From CALDTK01 sp965215215 (GTDB taxonomy: Bacteria > Bacteroidota > Bacteroidia > Chitinophagales > Saprospiraceae): a stretch of DNA of 64,000 bases. Below are positions 9,830 to 18,696 of this stretch, one piece after another. Each line of letters opens with the position of its first letter. Position 1 is the first letter of the stretch. The position numbers and the translations under genes are program-made. The stretch is taken from positions 4,154,001 to 4,218,000 of the forward strand of contig OZ244043.1 of NCBI GenBank assembly GCA_965215215.1, read 5' to 3'. The notes beneath the pieces were generated by a model. It ran no database searches, was not told the origin of the DNA, and saw only the letters and a program-made list of their open reading frames with translations.

Positions 9830-11803
9830 CTAAGTTTGGGCGGCAAGGTGCGCAAAGCTGCGCAAGGCATCCGGGTTCCTCAGGGCGCCCAAGTTGGCTA
9901 CTTCCTCCAGAGCCCTCCCTTCGAACAAGCTTTTCACCGGTGCCTCGAGCCGTTTACCGCTGAGGGTGTACGGGATGTCAGCTACCGCAATAACTCGGGT
10001 GGGCACGTGCCTCGGCGAATTTTCCTCCCGCAGCGCCGAGCGAATTTTTTCGGTCAACGCTCCGTCGAGTGCGGTACCCGCAGCGAGTTTCAAGAACAGG
10101 GGCATGTGTTCGTCCCCGCCAGCATCGACGTAGTGGACGATGAGACCGTCGTCTACTTCCGTAAAACCCGCCAGCACCCGGTAGATCTCGGCCGTCCCGA
10201 TCCGAACCCCCTGCCGGTTGAGCGTCGCGTCCGATCGACCGTGGATCCGGAGCATACCCGCGGCATCGACGTCGATCCAATCGCCGTGTCGCCACGCTCC
10301 GGGGAAAGCCCCGAAGTAGCTCTCGTGCAGACGCTCCGCACCACCTTCGCCCCAGAATGCGACGGGCATGCTCGGCATGGGTTGCACGACCACGAGTTCC
10401 CCGACCTCGTCGAGTACGTCGCTGCCCGCCGGATTGTAGGCGTGCAGGTCGCAGCCCAGCGCCCGGGCTTGGATCTTGCCGGCCACCACCGGCTTCCAGG
10501 GGCAGCCGCCCGCGAACGCGGTGCACACATCGGTGCCCCCGCTCATGCTCGCCAACCAAACCCGCTCCGATACCCCGGCGTACACGTACTCGAACCCCGC
10601 CGCGCTCAGCGGCGCGCCGGTGCTGCCGAGCGAGCGGAGCGACAGTTCCGGTAGCTCGGCACCGACGGCCAAGCGTTCGCGCAGGCAGGCGTGAATGAAG
10701 GGGGCGGAAGTGCCGAAATGCTGGATGGGCAGTTTTGCCGCAAGGCGCCAGAGCAGTCGCAGATCCGGGTAGGCCGGACTGCCGTCGTAGAGCACGGGTA
10801 CCGCACCGACGAGCAGGCTCGCCTGCAGGAAGTTCCACATCATCCACCCGGTGGTCGTGAACCAGAAAAAGCGCTCGCCCGGCCGTACGTCCATTTGCAA
10901 GGCGAGGTACTTGAGGTGTTCGAGTAGGCAGCCACCGTGACCGTGGACGATGGCTTTGGGGCGCCCCGTAGTGCCGGAGCTAAACAGGACCCAGAGTGGG
11001 TGTTCGAACGGAACGGCCTCAAAAAGGGGCGGCTGGTCGGTCGGGGGGACGGCGGTGTAATCCAGCCAATCCGCTTCGCTCAGGCGACTCCCACGCTCCG
11101 GATCACTGGCCACCCAAATTTTGAGTCGCACGCTCGGGAGCGCTTCGGCGAGTCCTTCGATCACGTCGGTGCGGTCGTAAAAGGTGCCACCGTAGCGGTA
11201 CCCATCGCACGCCACGAGTACCTTGGGCTCGAGTTGCTCGAAGCGATCGCGTACGGCCTCCGCCCCGAAGTCGGGCGAACAGCTCGACCAAACCGCGCCC
11301 ATCCCGGCGACCGCGAGGAAAGTCGCGATGGCCTCGGGGCCGTTGCCGAGGTAGGCGACCACCCGGTCGCCCCGCACGACCCCGGCCGCCCGCAGTCGGG
11401 CCTGCAGGCTTGCGACACGGCCGCCCAACTCCTCCCAGGAGGTCTCGCGCGGGACTCCGTCCTCGCGCAGCGAGACGAAGGCCGGTCGATCGGGGGTCGC
11501 GTGGCGAAAGCCGTGCTCGGCGTAGTTGACGGTTGCCCCGGCGAACCACGCCGCGTGCTCGACGTCTTCGTACGTTACGGCCGCCGTCCATTCCCCGCGC
11601 AACTCCACTTCGAAGTAGTCGGCGATCGTGGACCAGAAGCGACCGATGTCCTCGACCGACCAGCGCCAAAGCGCCTCGTAATCCCGCTCCGGACCGGCGT
11701 ACGCGCTGCGCTGCCGGAGCCACGCGGTGTACTGCGCGAGTCGACAGCCGTCGGCGAGCCCCGCGTCCGGCGTCCAGAGAGCGGGTAAGGTATCGTTGCC
11801 CAT
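9830..11803 (-). CDS. aacS: Acetoacetyl-CoA synthetase
   Basis: A 657-residue acyl-adenylate-forming enzyme that activates acetoacetate to acetoacetyl-CoA with ATP. The AMP-binding P-loop FSSGTTGRPK is at about 274-283. Motif FFWFTTTGWMMWNF follows. The catalytic C-terminal Lys region YTLSGKRLEAPVK is near residue 618. The N-terminal ACAS_N segment (DYEALWRWSVEDIGRFW) and the length match AacS rather than acetyl-CoA synthetase. The gene is divergent from the biotin carboxylase gene with a gap of about 40 nt, so the two probably share regulation. Together with neighbours it suggests ketone-body or branched-chain acyl-CoA use. Confidence 0.93.
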   Translation of the reverse strand: MGNDTLPALWTPDAGLADGCRLAQYTAWLRQRSAYAGPERDYEALWRWSVEDIGRFWSTIADYFEVELRGEWTAAVTYEDVEHAAWFAGATVNYAEHGFRHATPDRPAFVSLREDGVPRETSWEELGGRVASLQARLRAAGVVRGDRVVAYLGNGPEAIATFLAVAGMGAVWSSCSPDFGAEAVRDRFEQLEPKVLVACDGYRYGGTFYDRTDVIEGLAEALPSVRLKIWVASDPERGSRLSEADWLDYTAVPPTDQPPLFEAVPFEHPLWVLFSSGTTGRPKAIVHGHGGCLLEHLKYLALQMDVRPGERFFWFTTTGWMMWNFLQASLLVGAVPVLYDGSPAYPDLRLLWRLAAKLPIQHFGTSAPFIHACLRERLAVGAELPELSLRSLGSTGAPLSAAGFEYVYAGVSERVWLASMSGGTDVCTAFAGGCPWKPVVAGKIQARALGCDLHAYNPAGSDVLDEVGELVVVQPMPSMPVAFWGEGGAERLHESYFGAFPGAWRHGDWIDVDAAGMLRIHGRSDATLNRQGVRIGTAEIYRVLAGFTEVDDGLIVHYVDAGGDEHMPLFLKLAAGTALDGALTEKIRSALREENSPRHVPTRVIAVADIPYTLSGKRLEAPVKSLFEGRALEEVANLGALRNPDALRSFAHLAAQT

Positions 11804-11846
11804 ACCAGCGAAGATGAGCCTCGCCGGTCGCTTACCTTACCGCGAC

Positions 11847-13265
11847 GTGAAGAAACTACTAATCGCAAACCGAGGAGAAATCGCCCTGCGCGTAATGCGC
11901 ACCGCGCGGCGCATGGGCATCGCCACGGTGGCCGTCTACAGCGAGGCCGACCGCGGGGCACCGCACGTTCGGTTCGCGGATGAGGCCGTGCGGATCGGCC
12001 CGGCCCCCGCCTCCGAAAGCTACCTCAACATCCCCCGCATCCTGGAGGCGGCGCGCGGTTGCGGCGCGGACGCTATCCACCCCGGCTACGGCTTCCTGAG
12101 CGAGCGGGCCGAGTTTGCCGAAGCGGTAACCGACGCCGGGATAACGTTCGTGGGTCCGAGCGCGGAGGCGATGCGGGTGATGGGCAGCAAGCTCGACGCG
12201 AAGCAGGCCGTCAAGGAGTTCGACGTCCCGCTCGTACCCGGCCTCGACACCACCATCGACGATTTGGCGCGGGCCGTGGAGGTCGCCGAGGAGATCGGTT
12301 ACCCCGTGCTCATCAAAGCGTCCGCCGGCGGCGGGGGCAAGGGCATGCGCGTGGTCAACGCGCGCAGCGAGCTGGCCGAGGGACTCCAACTGGCGGCGAG
12401 TGAAGCGGGGAGCGCCTTCGGGGACTCGCGTGTGTTCCTCGAGAAATACCTCGCGGCGCCGCGGCACATCGAGATACAAGTACTGGCCGACGGTCACGGC
12501 AACGTAGTCCACCTCTTCGAACGCGAGTGCTCCGTGCAGCGCCGCCACCAGAAGGTCGTGGAGGAAGCGCCGAGTGTGGCGGTGAGTCCCGAATTACGCA
12601 CCCGGATGGGGGAGAGCGCCGTGGCCGTGGCCCGCGCCTGCACCTACGAGGGCGTGGGTACCGTCGAGTTTTTGCTCGACGCGCACGGGGCGTACTACTT
12701 CCTCGAGATGAACACGCGCCTACAGGTCGAGCACCCGGTAACGGAACTTACCACGGGCCTCGACCTCGTCGAGTGGCAACTGCGCGTGGCTCGCGGGGAG
12801 GAGCTCGGCTTTCGCCAAAACGACCTGCGGCAAACCGGTCACGCCATCGAGCTCCGCGTGTACGCCGAGGACCCGTACGGTGGATTCCTGCCGGACATCG
12901 GCAACCTCGATCGGTACGTCGAGCCGACGGGAACCGGGGTGCGCGTGGACAGCGGCTACGAGCAGGGGATGGAGGTGCCGATCTATTACGACCCCATGCT
13001 CTCGAAGCTGATCGTTTACGCCGTAGACCGACCGGCCGCACTGCGGGCGATGGTCCGTGCCATCGACGACTACCGGATCGATGGCGTCGCCACCACCCTA
13101 CCCTTCGGTCGCTTCGTGTGCGAGCATCCGGCGTTCACCAGCGGGAAGTTCGACACCGGGTTCGTCGGTTCCTACTGGAATGGGACGAAAGACCCGGCCA
13201 TCGCGCCGGAGGCCCTCGGTAGGATCGCGCTGAAGCTCTACGGAGAGGCTACCGACGTAGCCTGA
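11847..13265 (+). CDS. accC: Biotin carboxylase subunit of an acyl-CoA carboxylase
   Basis: A 472-residue ATP-grasp enzyme that carboxylates biotin on a partner carrier protein. The N-terminus LLIANRGEIALRVMRTARR, the glycine loop KASAGGGGKGMRVV, the metal site EMNTRLQVEHPVTE and the C-terminal lid are all present. Homology begins at the GTG at 11847. An in-frame ATG at 11814 would add 11 residues with no family match. No carrier or carboxyltransferase gene is adjacent. Whether it serves acetyl-, propionyl- or methylcrotonyl-CoA carboxylase cannot be settled. Its pairing with AacS hints at acyl-CoA breakdown. Confidence 0.9.
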   Translation: MKKLLIANRGEIALRVMRTARRMGIATVAVYSEADRGAPHVRFADEAVRIGPAPASESYLNIPRILEAARGCGADAIHPGYGFLSERAEFAEAVTDAGITFVGPSAEAMRVMGSKLDAKQAVKEFDVPLVPGLDTTIDDLARAVEVAEEIGYPVLIKASAGGGGKGMRVVNARSELAEGLQLAASEAGSAFGDSRVFLEKYLAAPRHIEIQVLADGHGNVVHLFERECSVQRRHQKVVEEAPSVAVSPELRTRMGESAVAVARACTYEGVGTVEFLLDAHGAYYFLEMNTRLQVEHPVTELTTGLDLVEWQLRVARGEELGFRQNDLRQTGHAIELRVYAEDPYGGFLPDIGNLDRYVEPTGTGVRVDSGYEQGMEVPIYYDPMLSKLIVYAVDRPAALRAMVRAIDDYRIDGVATTLPFGRFVCEHPAFTSGKFDTGFVGSYWNGTKDPAIAPEALGRIALKLYGEATDVA

Positions 13266-13275
13266 GGCGCTCGCG

Positions 13276-13593
13276 TTACATCAGGCCGAAGACCTTGGCG
13301 TACTTGAGTAGCTCACCCGTGTTGGAGATTTTGATCTTCCCCGTCATCACGGCCATCATGGGGTTGGTATCACCCCGGATCACGCTCATGAAGTTATTCG
13401 CATCGGCCTTCACCTCGCACTTCGTGTCGCCGACCTTACCGTCCTCCACGCGCAAGGCGCCGTCGTTGACGACCACGGTGTACTGGCCGCCGCCGTCGCC
13501 GGCGAGGTCGAAGTAGAAATTGGTGTCCATACCGTCTACCGTTTCGGGCGTGGCGCGGGTGGGGAGCGATTGGATGAATTCAGCTGCGGTCAT
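13276..13593 (-). CDS. SCP2 sterol-binding domain protein
   Basis: A 105-residue protein consisting of a single SCP2 fold. A central strand region (TNFYFDLAGDGGGQYTVVV) is followed by KCEVKADANNFMSVI and GKIKISNTGELLKYAKVF. Such single-domain proteins bind lipids or fatty acyl-CoA in the cytoplasm. Its start overlaps the last codons of the upstream lipase-like gene by 4 nt (ATGA), so the two are translationally coupled. The pairing supports a lipid role. Confidence 0.9.
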   Translation of the reverse strand: MTAAEFIQSLPTRATPETVDGMDTNFYFDLAGDGGGQYTVVVNDGALRVEDGKVGDTKCEVKADANNFMSVIRGDTNPMMAVMTGKIKISNTGELLKYAKVFGLM

Positions 13594-14450
13594 AGGTTGC
13601 TTGGTGGAAGGTTATCGAGCCACGTTTTGGCGAAAGCGAATACCTCCTCCTGCTCGGGTTCCTGGTGGAGCTCGTGGAAAAGGCCCTCCCAAACCCGGAA
13701 GGTAACCTCGCCAACGGCCTGCCGGGCGAATTTACGCGCGCCCTCGAAGTCGGAGATCCGATCTGCGGAGCCGTTCATGAGCAGCAGCGGGCAGGGTACC
13801 GCTTGCGGGCTCGCCGACAAACGGGTACCCGCCGTTAGCATTTGGGCAGCTAGTCGCAAACTCATTCGGTCGTGGTTGAGTGGATCGACCATGTAGAGCG
13901 ACACCACCCCTGCGTCCCGCGAGAGCGACCTGGGGTCGAGCCCATTTCCGATGGTCAGGTCCGGAGTGAGGCCCGACAGGAGGCGGCCGGCCCGAACGAG
14001 CGCGGGCGATGGCCGATAGGCGAGCTGTAGCGGCGGTGCCGTGAGGATTGCGGCCGGCAGGCTCGCTGCTTCGGGACGGCCGGTGAGGTAGTCGAGCGAA
14101 AGCAGCGCCCCCAGGCTGTGGCCCCAGAGCGTGATCGGGGTGCCTTGCTCGAGTTCGCGCTGGATGTACGCCCGTAACGTGTTGATCTCGCTGACCAACG
14201 AAGGCCAGGATTGGATAACGCCGCGCCCGCCGTCGCTGCGACCGTGGCCCTGGTGATCGAAGCCGAAAACGTGGTAGCCCCGCTCCGCGAAGTATTCCGC
14301 GAGGACCTCGTAGCGCGCGGCGTGTTCTCCGAGCCCGTGGACGATCAGCAGCGCCGGGGCTGCGATCGCCGTCGGTTCGGTGGACCAGTGGTAGACCTTG
14401 AGTCGAAGCCCGAGGTGATCGACGTAAGATTCTCTGACGCGCATGTCCAC
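13590..14450 (-). CDS. Alpha/beta hydrolase, monoacylglycerol-lipase type
   Basis: A 286-residue serine hydrolase of the lysophospholipase/monoglyceride lipase group. The oxyanion segment LIVHGLGEHAARYEVLAEYF and the cap start FGFDHQGHGRSDG are typical. The nucleophile elbow is GHSLG. The acid is in LLMNGSADRISDF and the His in WEGLFHELHQEPE. All triad residues are present. No signal peptide is seen, so it is cytoplasmic. The start is M1 or M3. It is co-translated with the SCP2 protein. Confidence 0.9.
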   Translation of the reverse strand: MDMRVRESYVDHLGLRLKVYHWSTEPTAIAAPALLIVHGLGEHAARYEVLAEYFAERGYHVFGFDHQGHGRSDGGRGVIQSWPSLVSEINTLRAYIQRELEQGTPITLWGHSLGALLSLDYLTGRPEAASLPAAILTAPPLQLAYRPSPALVRAGRLLSGLTPDLTIGNGLDPRSLSRDAGVVSLYMVDPLNHDRMSLRLAAQMLTAGTRLSASPQAVPCPLLLMNGSADRISDFEGARKFARQAVGEVTFRVWEGLFHELHQEPEQEEVFAFAKTWLDNLPPSNL

Positions 14451-14462
14451 TAATTTTGCTCG

Positions 14463-16148
14463 CTATTTCGGGACAGGGGGCACGCTCGGATCGGTGGTCT
14501 GACCATTCTCGAAGCGCAAGATCTTGGCGCGCGGGAAGAGCGACTCGAGCTGATCGGCGTAGGTGCGCGCCTCACGTTCGGTTTCGAACACATCGCTGAA
14601 GTAACCGTACGAGCCGTCGCTGAGGAGTTGCTCCTTCAGTCCGCCAAACTTGAAGAAAAGCTCCCCGTTCTCGTCGGCGAGCGCACTCGAGGATTCGAAC
14701 ACCAGCACGCGGTACCCGGTCGACTGATCGCCGGCGAAACTGGTCAGCGGTCGCGTGGGCTTTCGTCGCTTCGCGGGCCGGGCGGCGGGTACCGCTGCGG
14801 ACCCGGTCGAGTCGCCCGTCGGCGCCGACTCGCCGGACGCTATCAGCTCGGGGGAGTTGGGGTGCAGATTTTCGGGCTGCTTCACCTCGATTTGCTCGGT
14901 ACGCTCGCCGCGCGCGTAGGCGTTTTTTGCTTCCTCCATGAGTTGCCGTTCGGAGGAGGTCGTAGAGACCAGCGTGGCGTCGGGAAGCATTTCCTCGCCG
15001 TGATCCGCCGGGCCGCGGTCGAGTCCACCTTTGCGCTCGATGGCCAAGATGTCGGCGAGGTTTTCCCGGGCGAAGGGATCGCCGTTGAGTCCGACCACCC
15101 GGAGTTCGGTGCGGCGGTTCACGGCGTACTCCTCCTCGCTACACGTTACGCCGTCGCGACACATGTTCGCGGGCTCCGTCTCGCCGTAGCCCATCGCGGA
15201 GAGCCGCAGGGTGTCGACGCCCTGGTCGGCGATGTAGCGCACGGCTACCTCAGCGCGTTTCTGGCTCAATCTCCGGTTGTACTCCGCGTCGCCCTGGCTA
15301 TCGGTGTGGCTCCCGATCTCGACCTGGATCGCGGGATTGATCCGGAGCATATCCACGACTTGGTCGAGCTCCCGCTTGGAACTGTCCCCGAGTTGGTACT
15401 CGTCGTAAGCGTAGTATAGGTTGGGCAGGGCCATGGCGTAGTCCAACTCGACGGGCTCGAGCCCGACGTTCACCAAAACGGTTCCAATCGCTTCGTCACC
15501 GCGCATACCCGAGCCACTCTGGTCGACGCCTTCGAGGCAGAGCTGACAGCCGTCTACCTCCACGTAGGCGTCGATACGTTTCGCGAAGTGGCGGTCGGCG
15601 CGGATGAGGATCGTGTAGTGGTTCCCGCGGGCCAGCTCGATCGCGAAGTACGGTTGGCCGGCTTCCTTGACGACCTCTACGGCGGCCGAGCTCGTATTGT
15701 TGTACGCCTCGATCTTCGCCCCCGCCAGCAGGGCTGTGGCCAGGCTGTCGTTGGGCGCCCCCCCGCCCTCGCGCAGCGACACTTGCAGCAGGTAGCCGGC
15801 CGAGCGCCGCAGGGGCACGGTGATCGGCTCGTTGTCGACGCCCTCCGAGCGACCCGCCACCCGCTGTTCGGCGAGCGCGAAGCCGGGTTTGCGGGCGAGG
15901 ATGATCATGTCTCTCCCACCGGGTACGCTAGCGCCGAAAGTACCGTCGTCCGCGCTCACCGGTTCGGCGTAGACGAGTCCGCTGAGTGCGTCGCTGATGG
16001 TGAGCCGGACGCGTTCGACGGGTACGCCACCGTCCGCGAGCGTGGTGGTTCCCTCGAGCTGGACCTGGGTAGGAAGTTGGGCGAATGCACTGACGGTAAG
16101 GACGAGTAAAACCACACTAAAAACCGCCCTCACAAATCCTACCTGCAT
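14463..16148 (-). CDS. OmpA-family protein with SPOR-like C-terminus
   Basis: A 561-residue secreted protein (signal peptide ending SAFA, about residue 23). Order of parts: a carboxypeptidase-regulatory-like beta domain (VQLEGTTTLADGGVPVERV); a central region; an OmpA domain at about 235-355 (VEIGSHTDSQGDAEYNRRLSQKRA) with the Asp and Arg that bind diaminopimelate; a Ser/Pro-rich linker; and a final segment (YRVLVFESSS to AKILRFENG) resembling a SPOR domain. It would tether the outer membrane to peptidoglycan. The frame is open to 16292, but the signal peptide fixes the ATG at 16148, 4 nt behind a perfect -7 box. Confidence 0.87.
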   Translation of the reverse strand: MQVGFVRAVFSVVLLVLTVSAFAQLPTQVQLEGTTTLADGGVPVERVRLTISDALSGLVYAEPVSADDGTFGASVPGGRDMIILARKPGFALAEQRVAGRSEGVDNEPITVPLRRSAGYLLQVSLREGGGAPNDSLATALLAGAKIEAYNNTSSAAVEVVKEAGQPYFAIELARGNHYTILIRADRHFAKRIDAYVEVDGCQLCLEGVDQSGSGMRGDEAIGTVLVNVGLEPVELDYAMALPNLYYAYDEYQLGDSSKRELDQVVDMLRINPAIQVEIGSHTDSQGDAEYNRRLSQKRAEVAVRYIADQGVDTLRLSAMGYGETEPANMCRDGVTCSEEEYAVNRRTELRVVGLNGDPFARENLADILAIERKGGLDRGPADHGEEMLPDATLVSTTSSERQLMEEAKNAYARGERTEQIEVKQPENLHPNSPELIASGESAPTGDSTGSAAVPAARPAKRRKPTRPLTSFAGDQSTGYRVLVFESSSALADENGELFFKFGGLKEQLLSDGSYGYFSDVFETEREARTYADQLESLFPRAKILRFENGQTTDPSVPPVPK

Positions 16149-16152
16149 GTGC

Positions 16153-16160
16153 CAAAAGTA
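16153..16160 (-). promoter_or_regulatory. -7 promoter box, OmpA/SPOR gene
   Basis: On minus, TACTTTTG is an exact TAnnTTTG match. It is separated from the ATG at 16148 by only four bases (GCAC), so the mRNA should be leaderless or nearly so. No well-spaced -33 TTG was found. Confidence 0.55.
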
Positions 16161-16188
16161 GGGTGCCCGGTGGTGTTGCTTTGCAAGC

Positions 16189-17181
16189 ATGCGTACCATC
16201 TTTATGGGGACCCCCGAATTTGCCGTCGCTCCGCTGCGCGCGCTGGTCGAGAGGGGCGATGATGTGGTTGGGGTTGTAACGGCGACGGACAAGCTTGGGG
16301 GCCGCGGAGGTAAGCAATTATTACAACCTGCGGTGAAAAAATATGCGCTTCAACGGGGTATTCTCGTATTACAACCCCGCAATTTGAAGTCCAAAAAGTT
16401 CCTCGCGGAGCTCCGCGATCTACGTGCGGACTTGCAGGTCGTAGTCGCGTTTCGCATGCTCCCGCAACTGGTTTGGGCCATGCCGCCGCTCGGTACGATT
16501 AACCTGCACGGCAGTCTACTGCCCGCTTACCGGGGGGCCGCCCCCATCCACTGGGCGGTGATCAACGGCGAGACGACGACGGGCGTGAGCACTTTCTTCC
16601 TCGAACAGGACATCGACACCGGGGACCTGTTGCTGCAAAGAGAGTTGAACATCGGGCCGAACGAAACCACCGGCAGCGTGCACGATCGCATGATGGCGCT
16701 GGGTGCCCAAACCGTGCTCGAGTCCATCGATTTGATCGCTCAAGGCAAAACGACGGGCACGCCGCAGGATGATTCTCGGGCCAGCCACGCACCGAAGCTC
16801 ACGCACGACACGGCGCGTGTCGATTGGTCGCTGTCCGATCAGAAGTTACACGATTTCGTACGGGGTATGTCCCCGTATCCGGCAGCCTGGACGGTTCTCG
16901 ACGGGAGGGAGATGAAAGTGCTGCTCTCCCAACCGGTGGCGGGCGCCATCGCCGCGGAAGCGATCGCTTCCGCGGGAGCTGTTTTGCCGCAAGGCTACCT
17001 CGTGCCGCTCGACAAGTCCGCCACCTACCGACGGGAGGCCCCCGGCCTGGCCGTAACCACCGGCAGCGGACTCCTCGAACTACTCACGGTAAAACCGGCC
17101 GGAAAGGGCAGGATGAGCGGGCTCGACCTGCGAAACGGCTTACGGTTAACCGGGCCGAGGCCGCTAACGACGGAAGCGTGA
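16189..17181 (+). CDS. fmt: Methionyl-tRNA formyltransferase
   Basis: A 330-residue enzyme that formylates initiator Met-tRNA using 10-formyltetrahydrofolate. It starts MRTIFMGTPEFAV and has the catalytic set N105, H107 (in INLHGSLLPAYRGAAPIHW) and D143 (QDIDTGD). A C-terminal OB-like domain follows. The length is normal. It lies divergent from the OmpA/SPOR gene with a 40-nt gap. Its TGA overlaps the ATG of the next gene by one base, indicating coupling. Confidence 0.96.
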   Translation: MRTIFMGTPEFAVAPLRALVERGDDVVGVVTATDKLGGRGGKQLLQPAVKKYALQRGILVLQPRNLKSKKFLAELRDLRADLQVVVAFRMLPQLVWAMPPLGTINLHGSLLPAYRGAAPIHWAVINGETTTGVSTFFLEQDIDTGDLLLQRELNIGPNETTGSVHDRMMALGAQTVLESIDLIAQGKTTGTPQDDSRASHAPKLTHDTARVDWSLSDQKLHDFVRGMSPYPAAWTVLDGREMKVLLSQPVAGAIAAEAIASAGAVLPQGYLVPLDKSATYRREAPGLAVTTGSGLLELLTVKPAGKGRMSGLDLRNGLRLTGPRPLTTEA

Positions 17182-18065
17182 TGGACGTACATACCGTAGA
17201 CTTGCACTTTCAGGGCACGCCGCAGGTCATCGCCTGTTACGTGATCGAAGCGACGGGGGGCCTAGTGATCGTCGATCCGGGGCCCTACTCTACTTGGGAT
17301 CGACTCACCGTGGGACTCGATCGTTTGGGGTATCGAGTGGAGGACGTGCGGCACGTCTTGCTAACGCACATCCACTTCGATCACGCGGGGGCGGCCTGGG
17401 CGTTCGCGCAGCGCGGGGCACAAATACACGTGCACCCACTGGGGTACGGGCACCTGTTGAACCCCGCTCGACTCTGGCGGAGTGCGGCCCGGATTTACGG
17501 AGACGCCGCGATGGAGACCCTATGGGGAGAGATGCAGCCCGTCGGGGAGGCGCGGTTGGGTACCTGGTCCGACGGCGAAACCACACGGCTCGGCGGGTTG
17601 TCGGTAACCGCCCACCACAGTCCGGGACACGCCAAACACCACATCGCGTGGCAAGTGGGCGGGGAGGCTCTATTCCTCGGGGATGTCGGTGGCGTACGCA
17701 TAGAGCGCGGACCCGTTGAGCCGCCCTGCCCACCGCCCGACATCGATATCGAAGCTTGGAGAGGTAGCATCGCTAGGCTGCGCGGCGTAAAGGGAGTGTC
17801 CGGGCTCTACCCCACCCACTTCGGGCGATTACGGATTGAAGCGAATCTGCACTTCGACGAGCTACTGGGTAAAATCGATCGGTGGTCGGAGTACATACGC
17901 GAAAATCGAGCTCAAGGTCGGGAGCAGCTCGGGAGAGGCTTTGAGGCGATGGTCGACGAAGAGCGTCGGCAGACTCCAACGTACGTGAGTGCGTACCGCT
18001 TGGCGAATCCGACGAGCATGAGCGTGGATGGGTTGTTACGTTACTGGGAGCAACGAGGGGAGTAA
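17181..18065 (+). CDS. Metallo-beta-lactamase-fold hydrolase
   Basis: A 294-residue MBL-fold protein. The metal motif THIHFDH is at residues 62-68. Further ligands are in HHSPGHAKHH (second His) and FLGDVGG, with a late His in YPTHFG. Substrate is not predictable; relatives are glyoxalase-like or lactonase-like hydrolases. A longer frame reaches back to 16824 inside fmt, but homology starts at MDVHTVDLHF, so I use the ATG at 17181, which overlaps the fmt stop (TGATG). Confidence 0.88.
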   Translation: MDVHTVDLHFQGTPQVIACYVIEATGGLVIVDPGPYSTWDRLTVGLDRLGYRVEDVRHVLLTHIHFDHAGAAWAFAQRGAQIHVHPLGYGHLLNPARLWRSAARIYGDAAMETLWGEMQPVGEARLGTWSDGETTRLGGLSVTAHHSPGHAKHHIAWQVGGEALFLGDVGGVRIERGPVEPPCPPPDIDIEAWRGSIARLRGVKGVSGLYPTHFGRLRIEANLHFDELLGKIDRWSEYIRENRAQGREQLGRGFEAMVDEERRQTPTYVSAYRLANPTSMSVDGLLRYWEQRGE

Positions 18066-18069
18066 ACGC

Positions 18070-18318
18070 CTAGCTGGCCAGGACGAAGATCCGCTCGAGC
18101 AGTTGGATGGCGGAATCGATATGCTCGAGGGTAAGGCTTGTCAGGGGTACGGTAGCACTGGGTTCGGGCAGGAAAGTACCGAGCTCGGCGGTGATACCGG
18201 TATGCGCCGAGCAGAAGAAGAGTTCGACGAAGACCGATAACACAACGGCGGTAAGCCACAGGCGACCCACGTTGAATTGAGCCGCGGAGCGTTCCTTCAT
18301 GACACGAATGTAACGCAT
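18070..18318 (-). CDS. Small hypothetical membrane protein
   Basis: An 82-residue frame (or 76 residues from the ATG at 18300) with one hydrophobic segment (LWLTAVVLSVFVELFFCSA) and a hydrophilic C-terminal helix (LEHIDSAIQLLERIFVLAS). No family is recognised. A near-match to the -7 box (TCCATTTG on minus, 18332-18339) lies just upstream. It fills a gap between two plus-strand genes. It is plausible, but a longer competing frame on the same strand weakens the case. Confidence 0.4.
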   Translation of the reverse strand: MRYIRVMKERSAAQFNVGRLWLTAVVLSVFVELFFCSAHTGITAELGTFLPEPSATVPLTSLTLEHIDSAIQLLERIFVLAS

Positions 18319-18404
18319 AGAGCTGAATTACAAATGGACCGGGAGATCCCCTCGTAAACATCGTATCGGAAGGCGGGTCGTATCAACTGGAAGTATCAAA
18401 TCAC

Positions 18405-18428
18405 CGGAGTGCAGGTAGACGCACTCCG
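18405..18428. repeat. Inverted repeat, 8-bp arms
   Basis: CGGAGTGC (18405-18412) pairs perfectly with GCACTCCG (18421-18428) around an 8-nt loop. No T-tract follows on either strand, so it is more likely a structured leader or protein site than a terminator. Confidence 0.45.
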
Positions 18429-18573
18429 ACTCGATACCCCGGTGCGGGAGGTGGGTAGCATTTGACGCTGCGTCATGCATGATTTTCGCGCATTAGTAGT
18501 GCAAAATATCGGTGTACATTGGTCTTGCTTACCTACGCAGAGTTCGCAACCCCCTTATTTTCAACTTATTATA

Positions 18574-18591
18574 TATAGTAGTACTACTATA
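18574..18591. repeat. Perfect 18-nt palindrome, candidate operator
   Basis: TATAGTAGTACTACTATA is its own reverse complement over all 18 bases. It sits about 105 nt before the start of the secreted PA-domain gene in an AT-rich stretch. A dimeric regulator site is a reasonable guess; chance in AT-rich DNA is possible. Confidence 0.45.
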
Positions 18592-18696
18592 CCAATAGTA
18601 TTTGAGGTGACTGATGACTTGAAATAAAAAAATTTATCTGCACTAATTATAATATGTAAAATATGTTGTACATTGTCCCCTTAATAAACAACCTCT

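Larger units (their letters stand above)
18319..18696. other. AT-rich intergenic region upstream of the T9SS protein
   Basis: This 378-nt stretch has no convincing gene. Its right half (about 18540-18690) is strongly A/T-rich, unlike the rest of the window. It holds an 8-bp hairpin at 18405-18428, an 18-nt perfect palindrome at 18574-18591, and probably the promoter of the secreted protein starting at 18697. Confidence 0.6.

Noticed and set aside
9722..10654. Long plus-strand frame (310 codons) inside aacS
   Set aside because: It is antisense to a well-supported gene; its composition is Arg/Pro-rich with no domains, as expected of a high-GC shadow.
16824..17180. N-terminal extension of the MBL-fold hydrolase into fmt
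   Set aside because: It is an out-of-frame reading of fmt; the hydrolase starts at the ATG overlapping the fmt stop.
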